From Endomychus coccineus (Eukaryota; Arthropoda; Insecta; Coleoptera; Endomychidae): a DNA stretch of 64,000 bases. The notes beneath the pieces are model-generated. The model worked only from the letters and a program-made list of their open reading frames with translations. It had not been told where the DNA came from and did no database searches. Positions 22,244 through 32,323 of this stretch are shown here, in pieces. Position 1 is the stretch's first letter. The number at the start of each line of letters is the position of its first letter. The position numbers and the translations under genes were made by a program. The stretch lies in assembly GCA_958510875.1 (NCBI GenBank), contig OY294067.1, forward strand, positions 193,509,322 through 193,573,321. The letters are read 5' to 3'.

Positions 22244-22397
22244 TTCTCAATGAATGATTCACATCTGTTTCAGGACTCGGGTTTGCATCATTATTTGTTT
22301 CATTTTGTTCGGACCCCAATACATCACTTTTAACACTAGCATTGGAATTGGATTTATTCGATAATGACCCTGTATCACCTGACACTGAATTAATTAT

Positions 22398-22694
22398 TTA
22401 CTGTGCAATAGCAATGAATTTATTGTATCTATCACTAAACTTATCTCTTTCTACGTAATGTGGTTCAAGTGCATCGGCTTCAGAAACTATTTCAATTTCC
22501 CCTTGTACCTCAACAAACTCATCTGCAGACCGTCCTACCCACTCCACACAATTTTGTAGTTCTAATAAACGTTCAGATGGTAAAGATTCATTGTTCTTAT
22601 ATTCGTTATGCACACCTTCCATAAAATGTACAAAATTTGTTAGTTTTCGTTTTATAGCCCCCCGCTTGCAGATTAATTGATTTAATTCAGTCAT
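22398..22694 (-). pseudogene. BEL element B gag N-terminus
   Basis: 98 codons starting MTELNQLICKRGAIKRKL, then a long acidic helix; a stop at 22398-22400. The start lies about 560 bp from the primer-binding site, with a plausible leader between (22695-23258). It is separated from its own C-terminal part by the nested LINE. Confidence 0.7.
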
Positions 22695-23258
22695 AATTAT
22701 GTTGAAATAAATTTATAGAAGAGTCTACTTTTTTATGACAGGAAAAACTTCGTAAAGCAAGGCTCAGACGTAATCAACTCTGCAAAGCATCTACATATAT
22801 GGAGTGAATAAATCGACTTACAGATTGAATTTCTTGAGGATAACCAAACCAATTTTCTCGGATGCAGAAATGAAGAGGTTCGGTTTTTATTACGCAAGTT
22901 CACTAATTCGTCTACTTGACACTAGTCGCAAACATTAGTTCCATTCACAATAGAGGGAAGCAGTATTGATGCGTCGCTATCTGTATCTTTGCTGAATGCT
23001 GATTGAATTCTTTAGCACCAGCTACACGCTACACAATTACCCGTGTTTCACACTTGAAAACAATGGCGGATTTGGAGGAAAACTATGCCTTCACCTCATA
23101 AAACACTTCATAGCACGTTTGTTGCTAGTTTCGAATAACTGTCAATAGCTTTGCGATCAATCAAATGTACGGATGAACAGATTTAAACCCGATACACCGA
23201 CATTTCAGCACTACCTGTTGCAATCCACTTCACACAACGACCCAGTATTGTTCTCGCG

Positions 23259-23498
23259 AATCCGGCTCGAAGGACCAAATGTTTTGTTGTTATGTTAGTA
23301 CTGTGCTGTTGTTGTGATAAATAAGCCAACAATGTTTAATTATAATTTAATTACATTAGCTGTATCGTTTACATTCCAAGTAGTATATGTGTCCACGCGT
23401 GCGTCGTTTCTTAAGCAACTCACTCTCTCTCTCTCTTTTCTCCAAGGGTGGGGCATGCATACACAAGAAACAGATTGAACACCGTACAATATTCACCA
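23259..23498 (-). repeat. 5' LTR (23280-23498) and primer-binding leader of BEL element B
   Basis: The LTR is 219 bp and ends at the TSD gaggt (23499-23503). On the minus strand it is followed by TTTGGTCCTTCGAGCCGGATT, the conserved leader seen at this spot in many insect BEL elements. A CT-rich tract lies in its middle (23425-23445). Confidence 0.88.
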
Positions 23499-23503
23499 GA
23501 GGT

Positions 23504-24040
23504 GTTTAAAGCTGCAGTTGTTATTGGCCAATAAGTGCAGGGAACTAACATATTCTTCATGTTTTGTAATTTCAGGAGTTATCTATTCATTATTACTGAC
23601 ACGTTTGTATTTTTTAACTGGAAATGCCTCTTTGAAAATTTCTGATACTTCAGTATGCCCATCATTGCCGCTTTCTATTCTTTCAATTTCAGTTAATGAT
23701 ATAGATTGTAATCTGTCAAGAAAGCTTCTATAATTATTATGAGAATAACTGCGGAAATAATGAGTTTTCAAAATTTAATTGGTTACTACTGTATTCAAGT
23801 CTTACTGTTTGTGCATAGTGGTCAGATATTTCAGTATGCAAGATATTAGTAGTGTCTTTATACACGATTATATTATCAACGCAAGCTGTGTTATGACCAT
23901 ATTGTATGAATTGATCAAGTCAGTGAAATTGTTTTAATCATTCGACAGTTATAAAATGTTAATGTTTAAGCCTCCTAGAATTATGAAGACTTTTTATTCA
24001 TCATTTACATGAGTGCAATTTGTTATAGAAATCGTTCAAA
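23504..24040 (-). pseudogene. CR1-like LINE (outermost), endonuclease end and linker
   Basis: Continuation of the LINE at 3540-5373 on the far side of BEL element B. Minus reading gives GGLNI (in place of the catalytic GDFN), then CVDNIIV, then EISDHYAQTV (the SDH motif of the APE-like endonuclease), then the linker to RT (23583-23771, SHNNYRSFLDRLQSISLTEI). The Asp of GDFN is lost and stops are present. Recognition fades above about 24040, so the 5' part is missing. Confidence 0.65.
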
Positions 24041-24489
24041 TATATGATATTATGTTCTTAAATATAAATTAAGCAGAAGGATACATTCGAAGAGTAGATT
24101 TTCAGATAATGTTGAAATGTCTTGACAAGGTTCGGCGTTGAGATCCGTGTGATGCACGAATTACATGCTTTACCTAAATCACGTAATTAATAATCGTAAT
24201 TTAAACACCTTAGATTTATTTTTTATCTTGTAACTAGAATACGTATATTTATATAACATTAGTTGATGACTTGCAACGTCAACCAGTGATATCAATAACA
24301 ATTATATCAACAAATAAGTAGATGCAATTGTTTTAATATACTATATGAAATCCTTGGCCTAAGAAATAACCAAGACAAATCATAAAATATAATATTATAA
24401 TATAGCAAGAAGTCGTGTGTTATATTGCTCTCGCTAATTTTCAATTTAATCATGATAAACAGTGTCAATTTTTCCTGAATTTTTGTGTG
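24041..24489. other. Unassigned AT-rich stretch
   Basis: Lies between the outer CR1-like LINE and the Jockey-type LINE. No coding potential, repeat match or RNA gene seen. It may hold the unrecognisable 5' part of the former. Confidence 0.4.
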
Positions 24490-24721
24490 ATACAACGATA
24501 GATTCTGCTTCGTCTGGGGAGTCAGTTTGTTGTTTGATTCTACGTGGATTTGGGTCGCAATTTTCATCGGAACCAGAGTGAGTTTTTCCGAGCATATTTG
24601 GGTTGTTATCTTGTTTCAATTTTTTGTGAACAAAAACTTGCTAGATTTACACTTACATCTTTCCCATTTCGTCGTTCCGAGTCCAGCAACCAATAATACA
24701 GAATATTGTTTCGTTGATGGT

Positions 24722-25933
24722 ATGCCAACGTGCAGGATATGCGAGGGTAAATGGGGAAGATATGAGGATGTCTTGAGCTGTAGCAGTTGCTGTTCCTGTT
24801 ATCATATTAAATGTGTCCAAGTTTCCATATCCGATTTCGAGCACATTCGGAGGGAGAAGGCACTCTGGAATTGCAGCCAGTGTGCTCCAGGACTTCCTAA
24901 CCCCCAAGCTGTTCTGCCTTGCAGTGAACCGGCAGCGGCCGTGGCGGCTACTTCAATTGAAACCGTTATTATCCAGTTGAAAAACATGGAGAACTCTTTT
25001 TCCAGCGAGATCAGTGGTTTGAAGTCGATTATCTCGCAACTTCGGTCTGATTTGTTGTCGCAATCTACTATCATCGAATCGCTGAGGACTGAAATTAGGC
25101 AGATTCGTGAAGTCAGCTCCCAGGAGGAAAGAAAGTGCGGCTCTCCCCCCATCAGTTATGCTGGCATCGTGAAAAACAAGGCTCTGCCTGCCGTTATAAT
25201 CCAACCCAAAAATCGCGAGCAGTCCGTTACCCAAACCAAGGTGGATATGAAGAGTAAAGTCGACCCTGTAGTTTCTGATCTCCAACTAACCAAAGTTAAA
25301 CACGTTCGCGATGGAGGTATTCTGATCAGCTGTGAAACAAAAGAGGAGAATAACAGGCTTTTATCTCTAGCACGCAAGGAGCTATCTGATTCTTACGAGG
25401 TTAGGGAATTTAGCGGAATCCAACCACGGGTGCGGGTTACTGGTCTTACTGAAGAATATTCTGAAGATACACTTCTTGACATTATTTCTAAAAAAAATAC
25501 ATCTCTATTTCTGAATTCATCTGAATGTAAAGTTATCAAATTTAAACCAACGAGAGCAGACAAAAAGGTATATCAGTTCACGCTTCAGTTAGATAGAGTT
25601 ACTTACGAGCGCGTATTAGGCGCCGGCAATCTGTTTGTTGGCTATGACAGCTGTCGTGTCTATGATGCAATTGAAATTGTTCGCTGTTTCAATTGTAATG
25701 ACTTTAATCATACTTCCAAAATCTGCAGTAGTGTTGTCTCATGTCCTCGCTGTGGTGGTGAGCATGCGGTTAAGCAGTGTGTTTCCACCTTACTTAGTTG
25801 TTCTAACTGCAGTGTTTTGAATGATAAAACCATTCCTTCAGATCATGCTACTTGGGATTACAACAAATGTGCGGCTTATATAGGTGTACGAGACAAGCTC
25901 CGCAATGACATTTTGGGATTACCCTGCAGGTAG
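24722..25933 (+). CDS. LINE ORF1: PHD-like finger, coiled coil, CCHC knuckles
   Basis: 403 codons from ATG 24722, chosen because the PHD-like finger begins at once (PTCRICEGKWGRYEDVLSC, then CYHIKC and WNCSQC at residues about 4-53). The open frame extends upstream, but without similarity. Next come a predicted coiled coil (residues about 75-125, LKSIISQLRSDLL...), a basic middle region, an RRM-like or esterase-free core, and CCHC-type knuckles CFNCNDFNHTSKIC and CPRCGGEHAVKQC near residues 320-355. It would bind element RNA in the RNP. No internal stop. Confidence 0.82.
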   Translation: MPTCRICEGKWGRYEDVLSCSSCCSCYHIKCVQVSISDFEHIRREKALWNCSQCAPGLPNPQAVLPCSEPAAAVAATSIETVIIQLKNMENSFSSEISGLKSIISQLRSDLLSQSTIIESLRTEIRQIREVSSQEERKCGSPPISYAGIVKNKALPAVIIQPKNREQSVTQTKVDMKSKVDPVVSDLQLTKVKHVRDGGILISCETKEENNRLLSLARKELSDSYEVREFSGIQPRVRVTGLTEEYSEDTLLDIISKKNTSLFLNSSECKVIKFKPTRADKKVYQFTLQLDRVTYERVLGAGNLFVGYDSCRVYDAIEIVRCFNCNDFNHTSKICSSVVSCPRCGGEHAVKQCVSTLLSCSNCSVLNDKTIPSDHATWDYNKCAAYIGVRDKLRNDILGLPCR

Positions 25934-25948
25934 CGGTTAGTTCCGACC

Positions 25949-26661
25949 ATGTCAGTCCCTTCTAATGTGTCCCTCCCGTCTGCGACTGTGAGCTCTTCAC
26001 AAATGAACCACCAAGGTTTCGGTGTTGATTTGGTAATTTATCATCAAAATACCCGTGGCTTGCGCTCCAAAACTACTGACATATTTAATGCTTCCATACG
26101 CTGTGAGAGTGATATTATAATTCTGTCTGAGACATGGTTGTGCGAATCCATTTCTGACAGCGAGGTACTCTATTGTAGGTATTCCGTGTTTCGCTGTGAT
26201 CGCGATCCTGCATCCACGGGAGCCTCTCGAGGTGGTGGCGTACTGGTTGCAGTTGACAAAAAATACAGGTCTTCTCGCTTGAGTTTATCGGCTCTGAATT
26301 TCAATCTGTCCCCACGTACTGACATAATCATTGTTAAGATATCAGGAGAAATCTCGCATCGTTACGTCATTGCCTTGTATATTCCGCCTGCAACTTCGAT
26401 TATGGAATATCGGAATGTATACGACGCGCTCGCTCCACTTCAGTACGTCTTAGATAGTTCTTCCATCATTATTGGTGATTTCAACATTGCGAATTATGCA
26501 TCATATGTCGATGGATCCCCTTCCGATCATTGTGTGTCCAATTTTGTGAATTTTATCAATTTTGTGGATTACCATCAGCATAACTTCATTCGTAATTCTA
26601 GTGATAGAATCTTAGACCTTGTTGTTACCGGCGGTAGGTGCAGTGTGGAGCGATCCTTGTT
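25949..26661 (+). pseudogene. LINE ORF2, endonuclease part before frameshift
   Basis: Starts 15 bases after the ORF1 stop. APE-type motifs: YHQNTRGLRSK, IIILSETWL, RGGGVLVAVD, SIIIGDFNIANY and ILDLVV. The last motif, DDHHPAL (usual SDHxP), is readable only in the next frame, so a 1-base indel lies at about 26655-26665. The original frame then runs on to 26809 without similarity. Confidence 0.82.
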
Positions 26662-28440
26662 CCGGAGGATGATCATCATCCGGCGCTATCTGTTTTGGTC
26701 GATTTTCAATCTGGTGCAGGCATTAGGAGAGGTAGTGAGTTACCGTTTAAATCTGTCAATGCGTACAATTTTCGCAAAGCCAATTTTTCATTATTATTCG
26801 AAAGTTTGAGGCAGGTTGACTGGACGGTGGTGGTTGAATGCGTTGATCCTGAGGATGCTTGTTCTCTCTTCTATGATTTATTATATTCATCCCTCGATAA
26901 ATTCGTTCCTAGGTTTGGCTGCGTCAAGAAAAATATCTACCCTCCGTGGTATAACAACCACATAATACGGTTGATTAAAAATAAAACCTCGGCCTGGAAG
27001 AGATATAGGAGATTCAAGGATTTGTCAGCTCACAATCAGTTTTCCATGTTTAGGCGTGAACTCAAAATGGCAACGAATTCGGCCTATAATGAATACATTG
27101 TCTCGATTGAAAACAATTTGAAGCAGGATCCTACGAAGCTTTGGAATTGTATTAATTCAAAGAAAGGCACACGCGGTTTTCCCGCTGAAATGGACTATGG
27201 CGATGTGAAGTTGACTACCCCGCAGGAAATTTCCAACACATTTGCTCATCTCTTCAGTCAAAGCTATATAACTCAACCCACTTTAGCGAATTTAGATTCG
27301 GAGTCTCTAAGTAATGAGCATGATATATCCATTCTTTATTTCTCCCAAGAGGAAGTTGAATTCGCCCTCAAAAAGATCAAAAATAAATCTACTTCAGGTC
27401 CCGATATGATTCCGGCGTTTCTACTAAGAACCTGCGCACCCATTTTTTCAGTACCCCTCACTCACCTATTCAATAGGTGTCTTACGTCCAGTACTTTCCC
27501 GCTAGTATGGAAGCAGACGAAAGTCTGTCCGATCTTCAAAAGTGGTGATAGAGCAGATGTGCATAATTATAGACCTATAAGCATCTTTTCAAATTTTGCT
27601 AAGGCCTTTGAGAGTCTTATATACGATAGAGTATATTTCAAAGTTCATTCACGCCTTCTTAATATACAACACGGTTTTGTAAGGGGTCGTTCCACATCCA
27701 CCAACCTGGCATCTGTCACACAATACATCGCTGAAAATATGGATTCCGGCTTCCAAGTCGATGTTATATATACCGATCTGTCCAAGGCCTTCGACAGGCT
27801 TGACCACAGACTTCTGCTAAGTAAACTTGATGGTATTGGTTTCTCTGTGGAACTCTTATCTTTCATCGCCTCATATCTCAGTGATAGGCGGCAATTTGTC
27901 GTGGTAAATGGGCAGAGATCGGTTGAATATCTTGCTTCTTCCGGAGTCCCCCAAGGATCAATTTTGGGACCACTATTTTTCAATATCTTTGTTAATGATA
28001 TTTCAATAGGTCTAACTGTACTCTGTCTTTTATATGCCGATGATTTTAAAATGTTCTTCGTCATCAAATCCACATTTGATTGTTATCTACTTCAGAGAAG
28101 TCTTGATATGATGGTTGTTTGGTGTTCAGCGAACAAGCTATCTCTTAATGTTAACAAGTGTTGTGTTATGTCTTACACAAACAAGACCAACTTGATCATA
28201 TTTGATTACAACGTAGACGGTACTATCCTTAAGAGACCAGCAACCTATAAAGACCTCGGCGTAATTTTCGATCCCAAACTATCCTTCATTTCTCATCTGG
28301 AGTCTGTGATGGAGGCTGCTAACAGACTACTTGGGTTTATTTATTTAACTTACTTAAATTATCTCCATTATTTTGCATGTGCCATGCCTACAACACCAAT
28401 GACACTAGTACTAAATATGATATTTTTAATTCTAGCCTAA
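26662..28440 (+). pseudogene. LINE ORF2, reverse transcriptase part
   Basis: Open from before the frameshift (26638) to 28440. Contains the linker, NKSTSGPDMIPAFLLRTC, FKSGDRADVHNYRPISIFSN, QHGFVRGRST, YTDLSKAFDRLDHRLL, SSGVPQGSILGPLFFNIFVN and LLYADDFKMFF (catalytic Asp pair intact). After KDLGVIFDPKLSF...AANRLLGFI (about 28335) the usual 100-150 residue C-terminal domain is replaced by unrelated AT-rich sequence, so an internal deletion probably removed it. Confidence 0.82.
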
Positions 28441-28865
28441 AACAGATTGCTCGCCTACTGCGATGACACAATATTCATATTTTACCAGCTCTTTCTTTGT
28501 TTTTTCTCTTTGTTCATTTCTGTGTTAAATATTTTTGGCTATTCTTTCTTTTGATTTTGTCTCCTCTCGGACTAGAATATAGTTTTATTTAGATTTAGTT
28601 TAGATAATAATTGTTAATTTATATATTTTTGTATGCATTGTCCTGATCTTTAATTGGGTTTATACCTGTTGATCAGAGTAAAATTAAATAAATAAATAAA
28701 TACCGAGAGGGGCATGAATGAATTATTTTGTTTCCCATTCTACAAGATACTCTTCGCATTTATGTAACGGTAATGAAATAAATTATTTCTTCCACTATCT
28801 TTACACAAGTAAATAATATTCAAACTAATAATGTTTTTAAGAACACGTACAAAATCAAATTTTCC

Positions 28866-28941
28866 GTTTCTGGGAATCGAACCCGAGCCTACTAGTGGGA
28901 GCCGAATATCCTAGTCCCTAGAGCTAGACCATACCATTGGT
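28866..28941 (-). repeat. tRNA-like remnant (SINE head or tRNA pseudogene)
   Basis: The minus strand has an A-box-like TGGTCTAGCTCTAGGGACT and a B-box-like GGGTTCGATTCCC at the right spacing for a tRNA-derived sequence. The acceptor and anticodon stems do not fold properly, so it is not called a functional tRNA. Confidence 0.45.
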
Positions 28942-30979
28942 TCATCGCCGTTTGTTATAAACAGTCAAAGTACGGTGTAAATTTAAGTTTATTTCAATAA
29001 TTGTTTGTTGTTTTTGAACGATTTTGTTGAAAGCAGTTTTAACTTAACTGAAGTTAAGTGAAGTTTTGAATATATATATTTTGTGGATTATGATTCAAAA
29101 AAATTTCAAGTTTAGAAAATGTGTTCATTACAAGATTTCCCTGAAAAACCATAGGACCTCTAGTTTTAGAGTTATAGTGTAGACAAGTATTTCGTGACGG
29201 ACATCCAGACAAAAGTTGCTTAAAATTCTATGAAAAATACTATGGTGAAGAAAATTTTGCTCTAAGATTTCAACGATTTTAGAAATAACTTGAGTAAATG
29301 AAACACTTCGGACATATTCACCGAAGAGTATAATAATAAATCGTTCCAGGTATACTATAAATAAATGGTCCATTTCATGCATACTATAAAACAAGGTTGG
29401 AAAAAAGGATGAGTTCAAATCAGTTGAGTTGATTTTAATAGACGGTGTGAAACAAAAGAAATTACTAAAAATATTCAGAATAGTAAAAGTTTTAAGGAAG
29501 CGATTCAACATTTTTTTGAAATTTTTTATCGAATTGAACAGCTATTATTTTTGAACCAATTCAAATGATCCGATTTTTCAGTTAAACATTATCAACAGCA
29601 TATGTGCCTTTTGTCGATATGAAAAAGAAAACCTTATTTATTTAACATAATAATAATATAAAATAATAAATTTTGCCATAAATTCTGCTTGCGAGCCGAT
29701 CCTGTTCTTATATTAACCACAAAATATAGCGAGAAACATAAATAAATGTTAAAAAGAAACAACCCATGTCCCTCAAATTACCCACTATGCAGAGCTAACA
29801 AACATTTCATTGCAAATAAATAGACTTGACATGTCTCAATTCATTCGGCCAATTTACTTATCCTTTTTCCTTGTGTGTGCCCGACGTATGTGCTTTCTCC
29901 AGAATATCAAACAGTTTACCTACCTTTCAGACGTAACGGATTTTAGAATATGTACTGTCTGCACTTTCAATCATTTCTTCAGTGTCTCAAATTTTGAAGA
30001 CATATCGACGGTACTGCTTCGTCGATAGACGTTGGCTACTTTTTTTAAGAAGCTGAGCGTGTTTTGTTTCTTGAACCAACATTTCGTATCAGTTAAAAAT
30101 CTGCGATCAGTACTTGTCGTCATTAGCTCACTTAATTAATCAAAAAATATGTTCATTTTACTATTCATGATTAGCCCACAGATGCTCACACTCGGGTCGT
30201 TAATGACAGTCAATAGTGTGATAGAATTAGCTTTTTGGAGTTTTTAATTCTGAGTTCGGTGAAAAAAATTGCTTTAAGTAGATAATTATGATACAAATTG
30301 AAGGAACTAAAATCGAACATTTTCTAATCGTCGCAACAGATCCAAAAAAAGAGGTAAAAATGGCCAAAACCGGTTTTTCGGGTCCGACATCGTCGGATTG
30401 AGTTTAAAAGAAAAAAGATTTTCATAAGCTTATGCGCCGTAAAAAGACGGAAAAAATGAGCTACGAATGAACGCGATAAGACCAGCGGTGACCCCGCAAA
30501 TTGCAAAAAACCATCGATTTTGCTCGAAATTTCAAATATTCATAACTCTTGTCCTTTTGAAGATTAAGAGCTGAAATTTTGAAAGGTTGTAGCTTTTGTG
30601 CCCGCCAAGCACTACACTACAGCAAGATCGGAATTATACTTTTTGCAAACCGCAGCTTAATGCAAAAAAAAAAACACTAAAAAATTACCCTAAAAAAGTT
30701 GTGGTGCGGTAACGCACTATTTTTTTTAAAGGATCATTTTTTTCAATAGTTAGTGAACAGCTTACCAAATTTTCAACCTCTCATTTTTCGTAAAAGTTGC
30801 TAAAACAATTATTTTAAATAATGGTATTTCGTGTGCCGACGCGCTAGTCAACGCACACTCTACCGCACTCGGCTATCCGGCGTTTTCGAGCGTATGGGTT
30901 CAAAATGCAAACACTCTTAAAAAACAACAATATCTCGGGAACCCTTGCTCGAAAATCGATGTTTTGTTTTTTAATCCGT
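28942..30979. other. Unassigned intergenic stretch
   Basis: AT-rich, no supported gene. A 127-codon minus frame at 29128-29511 has no recognisable motif. 30300-30900 has the look of a degraded repeat (poly-A runs, gcggtaacgc). 30838-30905 has a faint tRNA-like end (gggttcaaaat). Nothing further could be identified. Confidence 0.4.
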
Positions 30980-30987
30980 ACTACCAT

Positions 30988-31324
30988 CAGAGAGATGTAA
31001 GAATAGAGAGCGCTAAAGGATATATTAGTGACCGGACTTAATGAATTTAGAGCCGCGGAGTGGGGATGAATGAGTTACCAAGCTTCTCATACCATAAAAT
31101 TTTTCTCTGTACGAACCAGAGAGATTCTTACATCTCTCTGGTACGAACTACACTAGCGGAAGACTCGACGTCGAAAGAACGAATTGTGAATGCCGCGCAT
31201 AGAGAACGGGAGAAAAAATTTGTTGGAGGGGAGAAATCGGTTACTACTCTCTTTTTTCAATCCCGGTCACTCGATTAACATAGGCTTTTATGGGACTAGC
31301 GCTCTCTATTCTTACATCTCTCTG
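30988..31324. mobile_element. 337-bp hAT-type MITE
   Basis: Perfect 27-bp terminal inverted repeats: left 30988-31014 beginning CAGAGAGATGTAAGAATAG, right 31298-31324 its reverse complement. They are flanked by the 8-bp duplication actaccat (30980-30987 and 31325-31332). An 8-bp TSD and a CAG-start end fit hAT. No transposase inside, so non-autonomous. The perfect ends suggest recent activity. Confidence 0.88.
31117..31140. mobile_element. 24-bp relic of the same MITE family inside the MITE
   Basis: cagagagat, then tcttac, then atctctctg, with the 8-bp direct repeat gtacgaac immediately on both sides (31109-31116 and 31141-31148). The 24 bp equal 9 bases of the left end joined to 15 of the right end of the surrounding family. 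It reads as a second insertion that lost its entire interior. Confidence 0.75.
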
Positions 31325-31332
31325 ACTACCAT

Positions 31333-31719
31333 TCAATAATATTAAGATTGCGCGTATTTCCAAACTTCTAGTAATGTCGGAAGTACTCTAAAAAAATACA
31401 TTGAGATTATATAAAATAATAACTACTTTTGTTTTCGTGCCATAGCACGAATAACGCGTTGTGGACGTTTTATTTTCGCTCAATGAGCGTTTTTGTTCTT
31501 CAAGCCTAACATACATGAAACTGCCCAACAAAAAAAAACTTAAGCCATAACGTTTGCAGTTGATTTTGAACAAGCAGTTCATATAGCAATAGCAATTGTT
31601 TATCCAAAAGCAATTTTGAGGATCTAAATTTAATCTTGGACGGTCTGGTTCACAAAAATACAACATATAGGTCTCTCAGTACAGTATAAAGAACCACCGA
31701 TGAAATCGGGAAGTGGTTA
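31333..31719. other. Unassigned stretch between two small transposons
   Basis: No gene or repeat recognised; a minus frame at 31388-31666 has no motif and biased AT-rich coding. Confidence 0.4.
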
Positions 31720-31727
31720 GTTTACAT

Positions 31728-32315
31728 CACGGTCGTACATATAGGTCTGGAAACTCAGGGCTGTTTTCCTATGTGAGAAGTGAGACCGCTAAGCGTCGAC
31801 TGTCGCGTAGTACCAAAAGACGTCACGTGAGAGTATTCTCTGACAACTGTCATTCTTAAGTTGTAAACACAAGGAATACCTGCGTTTTTAGAAACAAATT
31901 ACGAAACTGTGCATTGTGCCGAAATGCAAAACGTAGTACAAAAGTGTAAAGCAAGAAACTTCTGTTTTTAAAGTGCCGAAAGATGCGGAAATGCGAAAAA
32001 AGTGGATGCTTGCGATGCCGGATAGAAATCGTTTTAACGAGGTCTTTTATGTGTGCGAGCATGTATAACGAAAAAGGGGAAGTTATTTTTAAGGTGAGTA
32101 ATACATTTTGACAAGAGTAACAGTTCTATTCCTCTCTCAAATCAGAATAGTAAATATTGCGTTACGAGAAAAATTATTTTACTTAATAATGTGATTGTTG
32201 CCGTACTTCGAGATCCAAGCGCTAGCTAGTGGCTGAGCGAGGGACTACGAGTTTTGCGACGCGTAAGAGACCCATGTCAAACATACGAGTCCCCAGACCT
32301 GTATGTACGACCGTG
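31728..32315 (+). mobile_element. 588-bp P-like element with THAP exon
   Basis: Terminal inverted repeats CACGGTCGTACATATAGGTC (left, from 31728) and its imperfect reverse complement ending at 32315, over about 28-30 bp. The flanking 8 bp are gtttacat (31720-31727) and gttcacat (32316-32323), one mismatch. Inverted repeats near 31 bp, an 8-bp TSD and a THAP-coding exon are the set of features of the P-element superfamily. The transposase catalytic part is absent. Confidence 0.75.
31909..32094 (+). pseudogene. THAP-domain exon of P-like transposase
   Basis: Plus strand reads CIVPKCK, an in-frame stop, then TSVFKVPKDAEMRKKWMLAM and FYVCEH. This matches the THAP pattern C-x(2-4)-C...W...C-x2-H, the DNA-binding domain of P transposase. 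At about 32092-32098 the sequence AAG/GTGAGT is a good splice donor, and the THAP domain of P transposase likewise lies in the first exon. One stop codon makes this copy non-functional. Confidence 0.7.
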
Positions 32316-32323
32316 GTTCACAT

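Larger units (their letters stand above)
10076..22390 (-). mobile_element. LINE with PHD-like ORF1, inserted in BEL element B
   Basis: Minus-strand non-LTR element. Its 3' end is a (TTA)n-type microsatellite tail (plus aataataataataataat at 10076-10093). Pieces in order: ORF1 (about 21631-22243), endonuclease (20511-21190), RT linker (20305-20510), then after an 8.1-kb insertion the RT (10785-12180) and C-terminal domain (10246-10776). The 5' end lies between 22244 and 22397 and could not be fixed; no target duplication was found. Confidence 0.78.
5379..23498 (-). mobile_element. BEL/Pao retrotransposon B, full span with nested insertions
   Basis: Complete in outline: 3' LTR 5379-5595, polypurine tract 5596-5607, internal region, leader/PBS 23259-23279 and 5' LTR 23280-23498. 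A perfect 5-bp duplication gaggt lies at 5374-5378 and 23499-23503; 5 bp is usual for BEL/Pao. The LTRs differ at roughly a tenth of positions, so the insertion is old. The internal region is split at about 10076/22390 by a later LINE that carries further elements. Without that insert it would be about 5.8 kb, normal for the superfamily. Confidence 0.88.
24490..28703 (+). mobile_element. Nearly full-length Jockey/CR1-superfamily LINE
   Basis: 5' UTR from about 24490, ORF1 24722-25933, ORF2 from 25949 to 28440 in two frames, a 3' UTR, and a (TAAA)n tail at about 28681-28703. The order ORF1 (PHD-like plus CCHC), APE endonuclease and RT, without RNase H, fits the Jockey/CR1 group. Exact clade is not settled. 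A target duplication was not identified. Confidence 0.82.

Noticed and set aside
24527..24721. Upstream extension of ORF1 in the Jockey-type LINE
   Set aside because: The open frame continues to 24527, but the finger domain starts right after the ATG at 24722 and upstream sequence has no similarity; treated as 5' UTR.
28866..28941. Functional tRNA gene
   Set aside because: A and B boxes are present, but acceptor and anticodon stems do not pair.
29128..29511. 127-codon minus frame
   Set aside because: Hydrophobic/AT-driven composition, no motif, no splice or promoter context.
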